From the NCBI RefSeq assembly GCF_018100795.1, contig NZ_JAGJDY010000005.1:62001-126000 (forward strand): a stretch of 64,000 nucleotides of DNA, read 5' to 3'. The notes under the pieces were generated by a model, which was given only the letters and a program-made list of their open reading frames with translations, was not told where the DNA came from and ran no database searches. Positions 27,117-35,742 of the stretch are shown here, piece after piece (the stretch's first letter is position 1; the number at the start of each line of letters is the position of its first letter). The position numbers and the translations under genes are program-made. The stretch is from Alteromonas sp. MMG017 (GTDB lineage: Bacteria > Pseudomonadota > Gammaproteobacteria > Enterobacterales > Alteromonadaceae).

Positions 27117-28583
27117 CTAAGAGAAATCAGTGGTTACCAGCGTAGTCTTGAAATTATCCCAATGCGCGATAATTGCATCGACTTTCTTCTGCTGAATGTT
27201 TTTAACCGTCAGAAACACGCTTGGATCAGCGTAAATCGCTTTTGACGTGCCCTCTTCACCAAGAGTACTGATTATCACCTCTGTAAGTTTAGGGCCTATA
27301 CCTTTTACGCCAGCAAAAAAGCTTTCTAACTCTGACGTAGTTAAAATGAGTTCGCCCGCATCTATTTCGGTGTCGTCTTCAAACTCATCGTTGCTATCAT
27401 TTAATACACGTTCTAGCCCATCACCGATGACATCTTCTATGCCATCATCTTCACTCACATCTTGGTTTTCTAAATGCAAGTCGGTCACTATTTTGGCTTT
27501 ACTTTTGGGCGTGTAGTTATCTTGAAAATTCCAAGATTCACTTGGCCATTCTTCGTCGAGTTGTAGTTCAACGGGTAACAAAGGATAAAGTTCAGGATTA
27601 GTTACCGCTGCTGAGTCTGCACTATCACTGCTTGGTGTATATTCGCCAAAAGTAATATTTCTCATAGTGCGTAAAAGCGGCGTGCGAATCTTACCCAGTT
27701 CCTCCCAGTTATACAAAGGAATATGCGGCTTCTTAAAGCGCTCTGAACACAAGGTCCACATTATATACTGGCCAATCCAGTCACGAATATAAGGGAAGGC
27801 GGCAAATGCAGTGGCGCATTCTAGTATACGGAACTTACCATCCACACCTAACGCAATATCAGACGCCCAATATTCAGCTTTTGCGGCTTTAGACGCATTC
27901 ACTGCTATTTGTAACGCTTCTTTGGGCACATCAGAATAATCCATCGAGCCACCCTGACTGGTGTTGGTTAGCCATTCACCTTCTGGTGGACGACGCCAAA
28001 ACGCACAAACTGGCTTGTGGCCAATCAGCATCACGCGAATATCTGCCATCATAGGCACAAATTCTTGCACATAAACGGGGTGATATTTCTTTTTCTTAAG
28101 CAGTTCGGCCGCTTCTTTAAAGCTATCTACTTTATGTACGAAATAACCACCATAGTTAGATGGACCATAAGACTTTTTAATAATTTTTGGATAACTGGTT
28201 TTACGTAAAAACGCCATAGCTTCGTCTTTCTCGTAAAAAATATCCGTTTTGGGAATAGGCAAGTCGTGCTTTTCGCAAAAATGGGTCACATTTTCTTTCG
28301 ACTTGTTGGCAAACTGCGTATCCATTGAAGGCAAAAAGCGCACATCTGGCAGTTCGCGAGCAATTTCACGGAACGTCTCATAAGCTGTAGCAGGAATATT
28401 ACCAATAAGAATATCGATATTTTTGCTTTTCACTTCACGAACAAAGCGGGCTTTGTCGTTACCCCAGTGGTAACACACAGTTTCAATTTTATCTGGCCAG
28501 CCTTTAAAATTAGACTTGTCGAAGAAGCGCAGTACATGGTCTAAGTAGAGTAGGCCAATAGTAGGTAGTTTAGTCGTAGACAT
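27117..28583 (-). CDS. RimK-like ATP-grasp ligase with C-terminal helix-hairpin-helix
   Basis: A 488-residue protein. The ATP-grasp domain (about 85-295) shows YPKIIKKSYGPSNYGG, VQEFVPMMADIRVMLIG, NTSQGGSMDYSD and DIALGVDGKFRILECAT. In typical RimK-like enzymes the last block ends E-V-N, with Asn binding Mg; here it reads E-C-A, so that ligand is changed. A long acidic linker (about 370-415) leads to a helix-hairpin-helix-like domain (FFAGVKGIGPKLTEVI). ATP-grasp enzymes join a carboxylate to an amine. It sits between a second ligase and the M14 peptidase, with 13-nt gaps on each side. Confidence 0.82.
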   Translation of the reverse strand: MSTTKLPTIGLLYLDHVLRFFDKSNFKGWPDKIETVCYHWGNDKARFVREVKSKNIDILIGNIPATAYETFREIARELPDVRFLPSMDTQFANKSKENVTHFCEKHDLPIPKTDIFYEKDEAMAFLRKTSYPKIIKKSYGPSNYGGYFVHKVDSFKEAAELLKKKKYHPVYVQEFVPMMADIRVMLIGHKPVCAFWRRPPEGEWLTNTSQGGSMDYSDVPKEALQIAVNASKAAKAEYWASDIALGVDGKFRILECATAFAAFPYIRDWIGQYIMWTLCSERFKKPHIPLYNWEELGKIRTPLLRTMRNITFGEYTPSSDSADSAAVTNPELYPLLPVELQLDEEWPSESWNFQDNYTPKSKAKIVTDLHLENQDVSEDDGIEDVIGDGLERVLNDSNDEFEDDTEIDAGELILTTSELESFFAGVKGIGPKLTEVIISTLGEEGTSKAIYADPSVFLTVKNIQQKKVDAIIAHWDNFKTTLVTTDFS

Positions 28584-28596
28584 TTTACTTTCTCGT

Positions 28597-29580
28597 TTAA
28601 AGTTGAGAGGTTAGCGCGGCTTGAATACTGGCGCGCTTTTCAATTGCTTTTCGCTCAATCAAGTTAACGATCCGCTCGATTTTTCCATCATTGAACGTCA
28701 ACCCTGCAGCTTCTTGCTCAGGCGTGGCGAATGCAGGAATACCGTTTACTTCTAGTACTACATATTCTTCATGTTCTTGGTCATAGATAACATCTACCCC
28801 AGCGATATCTAGCCCCGTTACCTTGGCGGCTTTGATTGCAAGTGCAACTAATTCATCATTAGGTTCACGGCGAATAACAGATCCACCACTCGTTACGTTA
28901 GTTTTCCAATCGTCTTTAGGTGCTTGGCGTCCGTAACAACCTACGAATTCACCATCAACAATGTCGATGCGATAGTCTGTCATGTCGTAATTGATAAAGC
29001 GTTCAACGTAGAAGTGGGGAATATTGGTTTGATCCAAAAAGGGAATAAGCATATCTAATGAACGCTCATCTTCCACTTTTACTATGCCCATTCCGCCCCA
29101 GCCATCGGTAGGCTTGTATACCAGGCGTCCGCCCCATTCGCGGATAGTATTTTTAAGCATCGGCTTATCTTTGGTATTACATAATCGGTAATCAGGTGTA
29201 CGAATACCCGCGCGAGATAAACGATGTGAAGTGCGAAGTTTATCTTCAGATAACGAAAAAGATTCAAAACTGTTAAGGCACGGAATTGATTCGTTCAATA
29301 CTTGATAAAGAAAAACTTGATAAGGTGTTTGTTGACCTGCATTGTATGAAAAGAACGCATCTAACTCTTCCATATTCACGTTATGACACGTAATGGTTCC
29401 GTTGTGTGCGTTTGCATGTCCTAAGTTAAGATCGGTAATTGCTTCGATATCGCGATCTCGTAATTGATTGACGATTTTAGCCTGTATGGCAGTACCGCCG
29501 CTGTTGCTGTACATCCACATCCCGACTGTATACTTTGGCACGACTTTTAACCCTATTTTTATGAATCGATGAATTGACAT
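28597..29580 (-). CDS. RimK-like ATP-grasp ligase
   Basis: A 327-residue ATP-grasp ligase with all expected parts: a pre-ATP-grasp domain (about 1-115), SEDKLRTSHRLSRAGIRTPD, RLVYKPTDGWGGMGIVKV, FYVERFINYDMTDYRIDIV, NVTSGGSVIRR, and the metal block LDIAGVDVIYD...VVLEVNGIPAF with intact E-V-N. It resembles RimK and LysX, which add glutamate or other amino acids to a protein or carrier. It is the first gene of the three-gene operon and is divergent from the M20 peptidase. The real substrate is unknown. Its neighbour at 27117 is a diverged paralogue. Confidence 0.87.
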   Translation of the reverse strand: MSIHRFIKIGLKVVPKYTVGMWMYSNSGGTAIQAKIVNQLRDRDIEAITDLNLGHANAHNGTITCHNVNMEELDAFFSYNAGQQTPYQVFLYQVLNESIPCLNSFESFSLSEDKLRTSHRLSRAGIRTPDYRLCNTKDKPMLKNTIREWGGRLVYKPTDGWGGMGIVKVEDERSLDMLIPFLDQTNIPHFYVERFINYDMTDYRIDIVDGEFVGCYGRQAPKDDWKTNVTSGGSVIRREPNDELVALAIKAAKVTGLDIAGVDVIYDQEHEEYVVLEVNGIPAFATPEQEAAGLTFNDGKIERIVNLIERKAIEKRASIQAALTSQL

Positions 29581-29893
29581 TCTGTTCGATTTACGTAAGA
29601 AGATTTCTCAAAATAAAAATTTGCACCAAAATGGGTGGTAAATATCTATTTTAGATGAGAAATATGACATATATTAGACTTTAGGGTACGTCTTGGTACG
29701 AGGAGTCCCTCCCAAAAGCGGCGCCATTAAACGGCTAAATTGCGTACTATTCAAGTTTAATTTTTGCTCAGTGGAAATTATTTTCAATATTTGTAATTTT
29801 AACGTTTAAAGCATGTGTGATTGCTGTTAATTGCCCAATTAAAACAAGGGCTTCAGCGTAGTTTGGTTTTAATTAATACTTGGAATAAATAGC
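29581..29893. other. Divergent promoter region
   Basis: About 310 AT-rich bases between the ATP-grasp operon and the M20 gene. I searched it on both strands for a short precursor peptide of graspetide type and saw no convincing one. A repeated GTACG (29694, 29703) is the only visible element. Confidence 0.5.
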
Positions 29894-30997
29894 ATGAATA
29901 GTAGTCTGGACTTTACCGAACTTGCCACAATTATATCGCTCAATTCTTACACTAAAAATAAAGCGGGTGTAGATCACAATGCTGACATCTTTAATGCGTG
30001 GATGGAGCAACTTGGATTCTCTGTAGAAACGCATCGACGCGAAGCAATTGGTAACCATGTTCACTATCTGTCTAAAAAGAGTGAAGGCGCAAAATTACTG
30101 CTACTTGGTCACCTAGATACCGTGTTTCCGCCAGACACCTTTACCGAATTCCGAGAAGATGATGAATGGATTTACGGCCCAGGTGTGTGCGATATGAAAG
30201 GCGGTAATTATATTGCGCTAACAGCACTTCGAAATGTATTTGCCGAACAAGGCCACATCGCGAACATTGATATGCTATTGGTGAGCGATGAAGAAAGTGG
30301 CAGTGACGACAGTAAGCTGCTTACCAGTGAATTAGCCAAAGCCTACGATGCCTGTATGGTTTTTGAAGCGGCGGGCCCCGATCATGATGTGGTTATCTCT
30401 CGAAAAGGGATTGCGACTTTTCAAATCGAATTCGAAGGCAAAGGCGCTCACGCGGGTAATCATTATACCGACGGTATTAATGCGAACTTGGCTGCGGCTC
30501 ATATGTTAATTGCCCTGACCAATCTAACAGACCTTGAAAAAGGCACCACGGTTAACGCCGGCAAAATGAAAGGTGGATTAGGCGCAAACACTATTTCGCC
30601 TAGTGCTAGCTTGACGGTAGAAGCGCGGTTCACTCAATCAGAAGAGCGGGACAGAGTGTTAGCTGCGTTTGAAGAAGTCACCCAAAATCCTGCTGTTGAA
30701 GGGGTAAAAGTAGTGGTAACTGGTGGTTTGCAGCGAGATGTCATGCAGCCTACAGAAGCACAGGCACAGTTTATTGCCGAACTAGAGTCTGTATTGGGGG
30801 CGCCACTTAAATTAGAAAAACGTGGTGGGGTGAGTGATGCGAATGTAGTGTCGGCTGCAGGGGTGCCAACCCTTGATGGCTTTGGCCCTTACGGCGATGG
30901 CGATCACACCATTCATGAACGTGCGAGCAAATCGAGCTTTGAACGGCGTATAGGCGAGGTGAGTAAAATTTTAGCGCACTTTAATAGCGCTAATTAA
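29894..30997 (+). CDS. M20 peptidase (glutamate carboxypeptidase-like)
   Basis: A 367-residue zinc peptidase of family M20, closest in plan to carboxypeptidase G2 and ArgE/DapE enzymes. Metal ligands are visible: His and Asp in GHLDTVFPPD, bridging Asp in YGPGVCDMKGG, Glu-Glu in LLVSDEESGSDD, and His in GDGDHTIHER. The dimerisation domain holds GKGAHAGNHYTDGINANLAA. No signal peptide, so it is cytoplasmic. CPG2-type enzymes release C-terminal glutamate from peptides and conjugates. It is divergent from the M14/ATP-grasp operon, so it may act on products of that system. Confidence 0.88.
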   Translation: MNSSLDFTELATIISLNSYTKNKAGVDHNADIFNAWMEQLGFSVETHRREAIGNHVHYLSKKSEGAKLLLLGHLDTVFPPDTFTEFREDDEWIYGPGVCDMKGGNYIALTALRNVFAEQGHIANIDMLLVSDEESGSDDSKLLTSELAKAYDACMVFEAAGPDHDVVISRKGIATFQIEFEGKGAHAGNHYTDGINANLAAAHMLIALTNLTDLEKGTTVNAGKMKGGLGANTISPSASLTVEARFTQSEERDRVLAAFEEVTQNPAVEGVKVVVTGGLQRDVMQPTEAQAQFIAELESVLGAPLKLEKRGGVSDANVVSAAGVPTLDGFGPYGDGDHTIHERASKSSFERRIGEVSKILAHFNSAN

Positions 30998-31094
30998 ATG
31001 CTCGTTTATGTTACTGGAGGCCTTTACTTTATACCTTAAGTAATCTTAACGCATGAGTAGGTAGCAGTGTTCCAGAGATAGCGCCACAACAATG

Positions 31095-31122
31095 AAAAGC
31101 CTGACCCTGTTCAGGCTTTTTT
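31095..31122 (+). terminator. Rho-independent terminator
   Basis: AAAAGCCTGA-CCCTGT-TCAGGC followed by six T, downstream of the M20 gene. Confidence 0.9.
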
Positions 31123-31164
31123 GTGGGTAACCGTTTGCTCATCATATTCCAATGCATCTTATCG

Positions 31165-31246
31165 CTTTATTCATTCATTCAACGCAGATGAATAAAGTCT
31201 TAACCCCTCCTTAACCTACTACAATCTAAGATTAGCTATATCTAAT
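31165..31246 (+). promoter_or_regulatory. Operator-like dyads before RND operon
   Basis: The 10-bp arms CTTTATTCAT/ATGAATAAAG around 13 nt, and ATTAG-CTATAT-CTAAT, lie 70-150 nt before the RND adaptor gene. These are candidate repressor sites for the efflux operon; no regulator gene is adjacent. Confidence 0.4.
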
Positions 31247-31314
31247 AAATAGTTGTTTCTTGCAGAGTTAACTGCTTAATCCTATTTTTATTGTGAAGTT
31301 AATAAGGAAACTTT

Positions 31315-32520
31315 ATGAAGAAGAATTTAACATTAATGCTAGGCCTCTTAGTGTTTGGGGCGCTGCTTAGCGGCTGCGGACAACAGAGCGATACTCCTCC
31401 AGATGGCTTTGGCACACCTAGAGAAATCGAAGTTTCGTACATAACTGTCACACCCAGCAGTCATAAAATAGATACTCAATTACAAGGAAGGATTACGGCA
31501 TCGAAAGAAGCGGAAGTTCGTCCCCAAGTAAGTGGCATCATTCAACAGCGCTTGTTCACCGAAGGTCAATTTGTCGAGAAAGGACAGACACTTTACCAAA
31601 TTGACCCTGAAACCTATCAAGCAGCTTACAACGAGGCGGCCGCAACATTAAATAACGCAAAGGCTGCGGAGGAAACGGCGAAGCTTAAAGATGAGCGCTA
31701 CGCTAATTTATTGAAAGTTGAAGGAATATCTCAACAAGATGCGGATGACGCTCACGCGGAATATTTAGAAGCGAAAGCCAATATTGATATGTATGAAGCT
31801 GCTTTAGATACCGCAAAAATTAATCTTGAATACACAAAAGTGCTGGCGCCAATTTCTGGTCGAATCGGAATATCCTCTATCACTCAAGGTGCGCTTGTTA
31901 CTGCACAACAAGACACTTCACTGGCAACAATTCGCGCGTTAGATCCTATTTACGTGGATATGATAAAAAGCAGTAAAGCACTTTTGAGACTAAGAAGGTT
32001 AATAAGTAAAAGCGACATACATGAAGGTACTGCTGAGGTTACGCTTTCTTTAGAAGATGGAAGTGATTATGACTTAACAGGTGAACTAAAAATGCAGGAA
32101 GTGGCAGTAGATGCCTCTACGGGAGCGGTTACATTACGCGCTGAATTCCCGAACCCAGATGGTCTTCTATTACCTGGAATGTTTGTTCGAGCTACGGTCA
32201 GTGATGCGGTAGATGATCAGGCTATTTTAGTTCCGCAACAGGGCATTTATCATAGCGCGACTGATGAGGCATACGCTTATGTCATCAACGAATCAAACCA
32301 AATAGAAAAACGTAGTGTAGAGACCGCGGTTGCTATAGGCAATCAATGGGTAATTATTAGCGGATTAGAAGCTAATGAGAAGTTACTCGTTGAAGGCGCA
32401 GGAAAAGTAAAAGAGGGCAGTCAAGTAATACCTGTAGAGGTAAAAATAGATAGCGGTGGCGCTGTTATTGATAGCAATAACAATGGCGATTCTGTTAACG
32501 CACGCACAGGGAGTAAATAA
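31315..32520 (+). CDS. RND efflux periplasmic adaptor lipoprotein
   Basis: A 401-residue membrane-fusion protein of the AcrA/MexA type that links an inner-membrane RND pump to an outer-membrane channel. The lipobox LLSGC puts the lipidated Cys at 21. Lipoyl halves are visible in EVRPQVSGIIQQRLFTEGQFVEKGQTLYQID and in YTKVLAPISGRIGIS, on either side of an alpha-hairpin (about 100-165). Beta-barrel and membrane-proximal domains follow. AAGGAA precedes the start. It is the first gene of a three-gene efflux operon; the pump begins 3 nt after its stop. Confidence 0.93.
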   Translation: MKKNLTLMLGLLVFGALLSGCGQQSDTPPDGFGTPREIEVSYITVTPSSHKIDTQLQGRITASKEAEVRPQVSGIIQQRLFTEGQFVEKGQTLYQIDPETYQAAYNEAAATLNNAKAAEETAKLKDERYANLLKVEGISQQDADDAHAEYLEAKANIDMYEAALDTAKINLEYTKVLAPISGRIGISSITQGALVTAQQDTSLATIRALDPIYVDMIKSSKALLRLRRLISKSDIHEGTAEVTLSLEDGSDYDLTGELKMQEVAVDASTGAVTLRAEFPNPDGLLLPGMFVRATVSDAVDDQAILVPQQGIYHSATDEAYAYVINESNQIEKRSVETAVAIGNQWVIISGLEANEKLLVEGAGKVKEGSQVIPVEVKIDSGGAVIDSNNNGDSVNARTGSK

Positions 32521-32523
32521 TTC

Positions 32524-35500
32524 ATGTTTGCGCGTTTTTTTATCGACCGCCCCGTTTTTGCGTGGGTTATATCTATCATCATTATGCTAACGGGTTTGGC
32601 ATCAATAATGTCACTACCCATCGCGCAATACCCTAGTGTTGCTCCTCCTGTTATTAGTGTTAGCACTACCTATACAGGCGCAGATGCCCAAACCGTAGAA
32701 AACAGTGTTACGCAGATTTTGGAACAACAACTAACCGGGCTTGATGGTTTATTGTATTTTTCATCGTCAAGTACGTCAGATGGCTCTGCATCAGTAGATA
32801 TCACTTTTGAACAAAACACCGATGCTGATTATGCGCAGGTGCAGGTGCAAAATAAAGTGGAGCAAGTAAGCTCTCGTTTCCCTGAAGCAGTGCAATCTGA
32901 AGGGGTGACAGTTACCAAATCAAATACCGACTTCTTACTTGTTGTGTCGGTCTATGATGCAAATGATCAAGTTACAGCTGCCGATATTTCAGATTATATT
33001 TCTTCTAACATGGAAGATTCCTTAGCACGTGTTGAAGGGGTGGGCGATACCCGAGTATTTGGATCAGAATACGCGATGCGTATTTGGTTGGACCCAACAA
33101 AACTGGCTGCCTATGACCTCATGCCCTCAGATGTCACTAGCGCATTAACGGCGCAAAACGTACAAGTGCCCGCGGGTAGCCTTGGTGCTAGCCCCACACT
33201 ACCAAACCAAGAATTAAATGCGACGGTCACGGCGCAATCGATGATGTCAACCGCCGATGAGTTCCGCAATATTATTCTTAAATACAGTTCAACAGGTGCA
33301 AATGTTTTATTGAGTGATGTCGCTAGAGTAGAAAAAGGAAGTGAAAGCTATGGCGTTATTTCTCGCTTAAATAGTCACCCCGCTTCTGGTATAGCAATAA
33401 TGCTGTCGCCGGGTGCAAATGCGCTAGATACGGCAACAGCAGTTAAAAATAAAGTGGCAGAATTGGCCGCTAATATGCCAGCGGGTTATGAAATTGCTTT
33501 CCCCAAAGACAGTACTGAATTTATTAAAATTTCTATCACTGAAGTGGTGCACACCTTGGCTGAGGCGGTTGTACTCGTTGTGTTAGTTATGTGGTTGTTC
33601 TTGCAGAACTGGCGTGCCACGCTTATTCCCGCTATTGCGGTTCCTGTGGTTTTACTTGGCACTTTTGGGGTGCTATCAGCCTTTGGCTTTTCTATTAATA
33701 CGTTGACCATGTTCGGTATTGTGTTGTCTATCGGTCTTCTGGTTGACGATGCCATAGTTGTAGTAGAAAACGTTGAACGACTAATGGAAGATGAGAACCT
33801 TTCGCCGCGAGATGCCACAATAAAATCCATGTCAGAAATTACAGGAGCCTTAATTGGTATTGCTGTTGTGCTCTCTGCTGTATTTCTTCCAATGGCGTTC
33901 TTTGGGGGCTCTACAGGCGTAATTTATAAGCAATTCTCAGTGGCTATCGTATCTTCGATGATATTGTCGGTTATTGTTGCATTAACGCTAAGCCCAACAC
34001 TGTGTGCCACCCTTCTTAAGCATAAATCGCCTAAAGATAGCACTGATAAAAATCAGCGTAAGACTAAGCGCACGAGCTTTTTCGCTAAATTTAATGCGAT
34101 GTTTGATAAGTTAACAACATCATATTCGAGCCGTGTGGGTAAGATTGTTAACCAAAAAGTTCGTTGGTTAGTGGTGTATGCAATTATCATCGGCGGACTG
34201 AGTATCTTGATCATTCGTATGCCAACAGGCTTCCTACCTAATGAAGATCAGGGAAGCATTATGTTTCAAGTCAATCTAGCAGAAGGTGCTTCTATTAAAC
34301 GCACTAGCGCAGCCGTATCGCAAGTGGAAGATTACCTATTAAATGAAGAATCTGACGTTGTTGATAGAGCTTTTTCTATTTCTGGCTTTAACTTTTCAGG
34401 AACCGGGCAAAATGCGGGAATGGGCTTTATTTCACTCTACCCGTGGGATGATCGTACCGAAGACGATGAAAGTGCTGATGCGCTCATTAATCGTATTAAC
34501 AAAAATTTATCGGGGATACGCGATGCAAGTGTGTTTGCTTTAAATCAAGCGGTTATTCAAGGTTTAGGACAAAGCAACGGTTTTACGTTTGAGCTACAGG
34601 CTGCAGCAGGGACCAGCCGTGATGAGTTAACTGCGTTAAAAAACGAGTTGATGAGCCGTGCACAACAAAGCGAACTCATCACTAGCGTTCGTGAAGGGGC
34701 ATTAAGTAATACGCCTCAACTAAACATTGATATTGATAATAGTAAGGCAAATGCCCTGGGTCTAGCGATGTCGGATATTTCAAATACGCTAACTGCGGCT
34801 TGGGCTGGAAGTTATGTCAATGACTTTATCGATGATGGTAGAGTGAAAAAAGTGTACGTCGAGAGTGATGCACAATACCGCTCCAAACCTCGAGATTTAA
34901 ACGATTGGTATGTTCGTGGTAGCAATGCCGATGGCGAGATCACAATGACCTCGTTTGAAACGTTTAGCACGTATTCTTGGTCAAGTGCGCCTCAAAGCTT
35001 ATCTCGCTTCAACGGCATCGCGTCTTATCAAATTCAAGGTTCTGCTGCCACCGGTGTTAGTTCAGGCGAAGCAATGGCTGAAATGGAGCGTTTAGTTGAA
35101 GAGGTAGGCCAAGGTAAATTGGCTTACTCTTGGAGCGGGCTGTCTTACCAAGAAAAAATTGCAAGTGGTCAGTCGACCATATTGTACGCCATATCTATCT
35201 TAGTGGTGTTCCTTGCATTAGCTGCCTTGTATGAAAGCTGGTCTGTGCCGTTTTCGGTCATTATGGTTATTCCTTTAGGTGTAGTGGGGGCCGCATTAGC
35301 CTCTACATTAAGAGGACTAGAAAATGATATCTATTTTCAGGTCGCACTTTTGACGACGATTGGTCTTGCAGCCAAGAACGCCATATTAATTGTTGAGTTT
35401 GCAGAAGAGTCTTACCAAAAAGGAATGTCGTTGATTGACGCTGCGGTAAACGCTGCTCGTCTAAGATTGCGCCCAATTATTATGACATCGTTGGCCTTCA

Positions 35501-35742
35501 TGTTCGGTATTTTACCCTTGGCTACCTCGACGGGGGCTGGGGCAAATAGTCGTATATCAATAGGTACAGGTATTATTGGCGGGACATTAACGGCAACCTT
35601 ATTGGGTATATTTTTGGTTCCTATGTTTTTTGTATTAGTACGCGGCTTATTCCCAGCTCGTCGCCCAGTTTACAGCGATACAATCAATAAACATACAGAA
35701 CAAGTCTCATCTCAAAAGCAGTTGGAGAATGGCCATGACTAA
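32524..35742 (+). CDS. RND multidrug efflux pump (AcrB/MexB-type, HAE1)
   Basis: A 1072-residue proton-driven inner-membrane pump. The start MFARFFIDRPVFAWVISII is typical of the HAE1 family. The two adjacent Asp needed for proton transfer are in LLVDDAIVVVENVERLMED (TM4). Porter-domain landmarks such as LDPTKLAAYDL and GLAAKNAILIVEFA (TM10-11) are present, and twelve transmembrane segments can be placed. It exports hydrophobic drugs, bile-salt-like compounds or solvents; the substrates cannot be read from sequence. A linker of about 30 hydrophilic residues with Lys/Arg lies after TM6. Confidence 0.95.
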   Translation: MFARFFIDRPVFAWVISIIIMLTGLASIMSLPIAQYPSVAPPVISVSTTYTGADAQTVENSVTQILEQQLTGLDGLLYFSSSSTSDGSASVDITFEQNTDADYAQVQVQNKVEQVSSRFPEAVQSEGVTVTKSNTDFLLVVSVYDANDQVTAADISDYISSNMEDSLARVEGVGDTRVFGSEYAMRIWLDPTKLAAYDLMPSDVTSALTAQNVQVPAGSLGASPTLPNQELNATVTAQSMMSTADEFRNIILKYSSTGANVLLSDVARVEKGSESYGVISRLNSHPASGIAIMLSPGANALDTATAVKNKVAELAANMPAGYEIAFPKDSTEFIKISITEVVHTLAEAVVLVVLVMWLFLQNWRATLIPAIAVPVVLLGTFGVLSAFGFSINTLTMFGIVLSIGLLVDDAIVVVENVERLMEDENLSPRDATIKSMSEITGALIGIAVVLSAVFLPMAFFGGSTGVIYKQFSVAIVSSMILSVIVALTLSPTLCATLLKHKSPKDSTDKNQRKTKRTSFFAKFNAMFDKLTTSYSSRVGKIVNQKVRWLVVYAIIIGGLSILIIRMPTGFLPNEDQGSIMFQVNLAEGASIKRTSAAVSQVEDYLLNEESDVVDRAFSISGFNFSGTGQNAGMGFISLYPWDDRTEDDESADALINRINKNLSGIRDASVFALNQAVIQGLGQSNGFTFELQAAAGTSRDELTALKNELMSRAQQSELITSVREGALSNTPQLNIDIDNSKANALGLAMSDISNTLTAAWAGSYVNDFIDDGRVKKVYVESDAQYRSKPRDLNDWYVRGSNADGEITMTSFETFSTYSWSSAPQSLSRFNGIASYQIQGSAATGVSSGEAMAEMERLVEEVGQGKLAYSWSGLSYQEKIASGQSTILYAISILVVFLALAALYESWSVPFSVIMVIPLGVVGAALASTLRGLENDIYFQVALLTTIGLAAKNAILIVEFAEESYQKGMSLIDAAVNAARLRLRPIIMTSLAFMFGILPLATSTGAGANSRISIGTGIIGGTLTATLLGIFLVPMFFVLVRGLFPARRPVYSDTINKHTEQVSSQKQLENGHD

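Larger units (their letters stand above)
30998..31314. other. Region between M20 and RND operon
   Basis: Holds the M20 terminator and, nearer the RND operon, a perfect 10-bp inverted repeat (CTTTATTCAT 31165-31174, ATGAATAAAG 31188-31197) and ATTAG-N6-CTAAT at 31231-31246. No gene is seen. Confidence 0.5.

Noticed and set aside
29581..29893. Precursor peptide for a graspetide
   Set aside because: No short frame with leader and Thr/Asp/Glu core with a Shine-Dalgarno could be found near the ATP-grasp genes.
33486..33830. Reverse-strand frame of 114 codons inside the RND pump
   Set aside because: A Ser/Thr-rich shadow of a well-conserved membrane domain.
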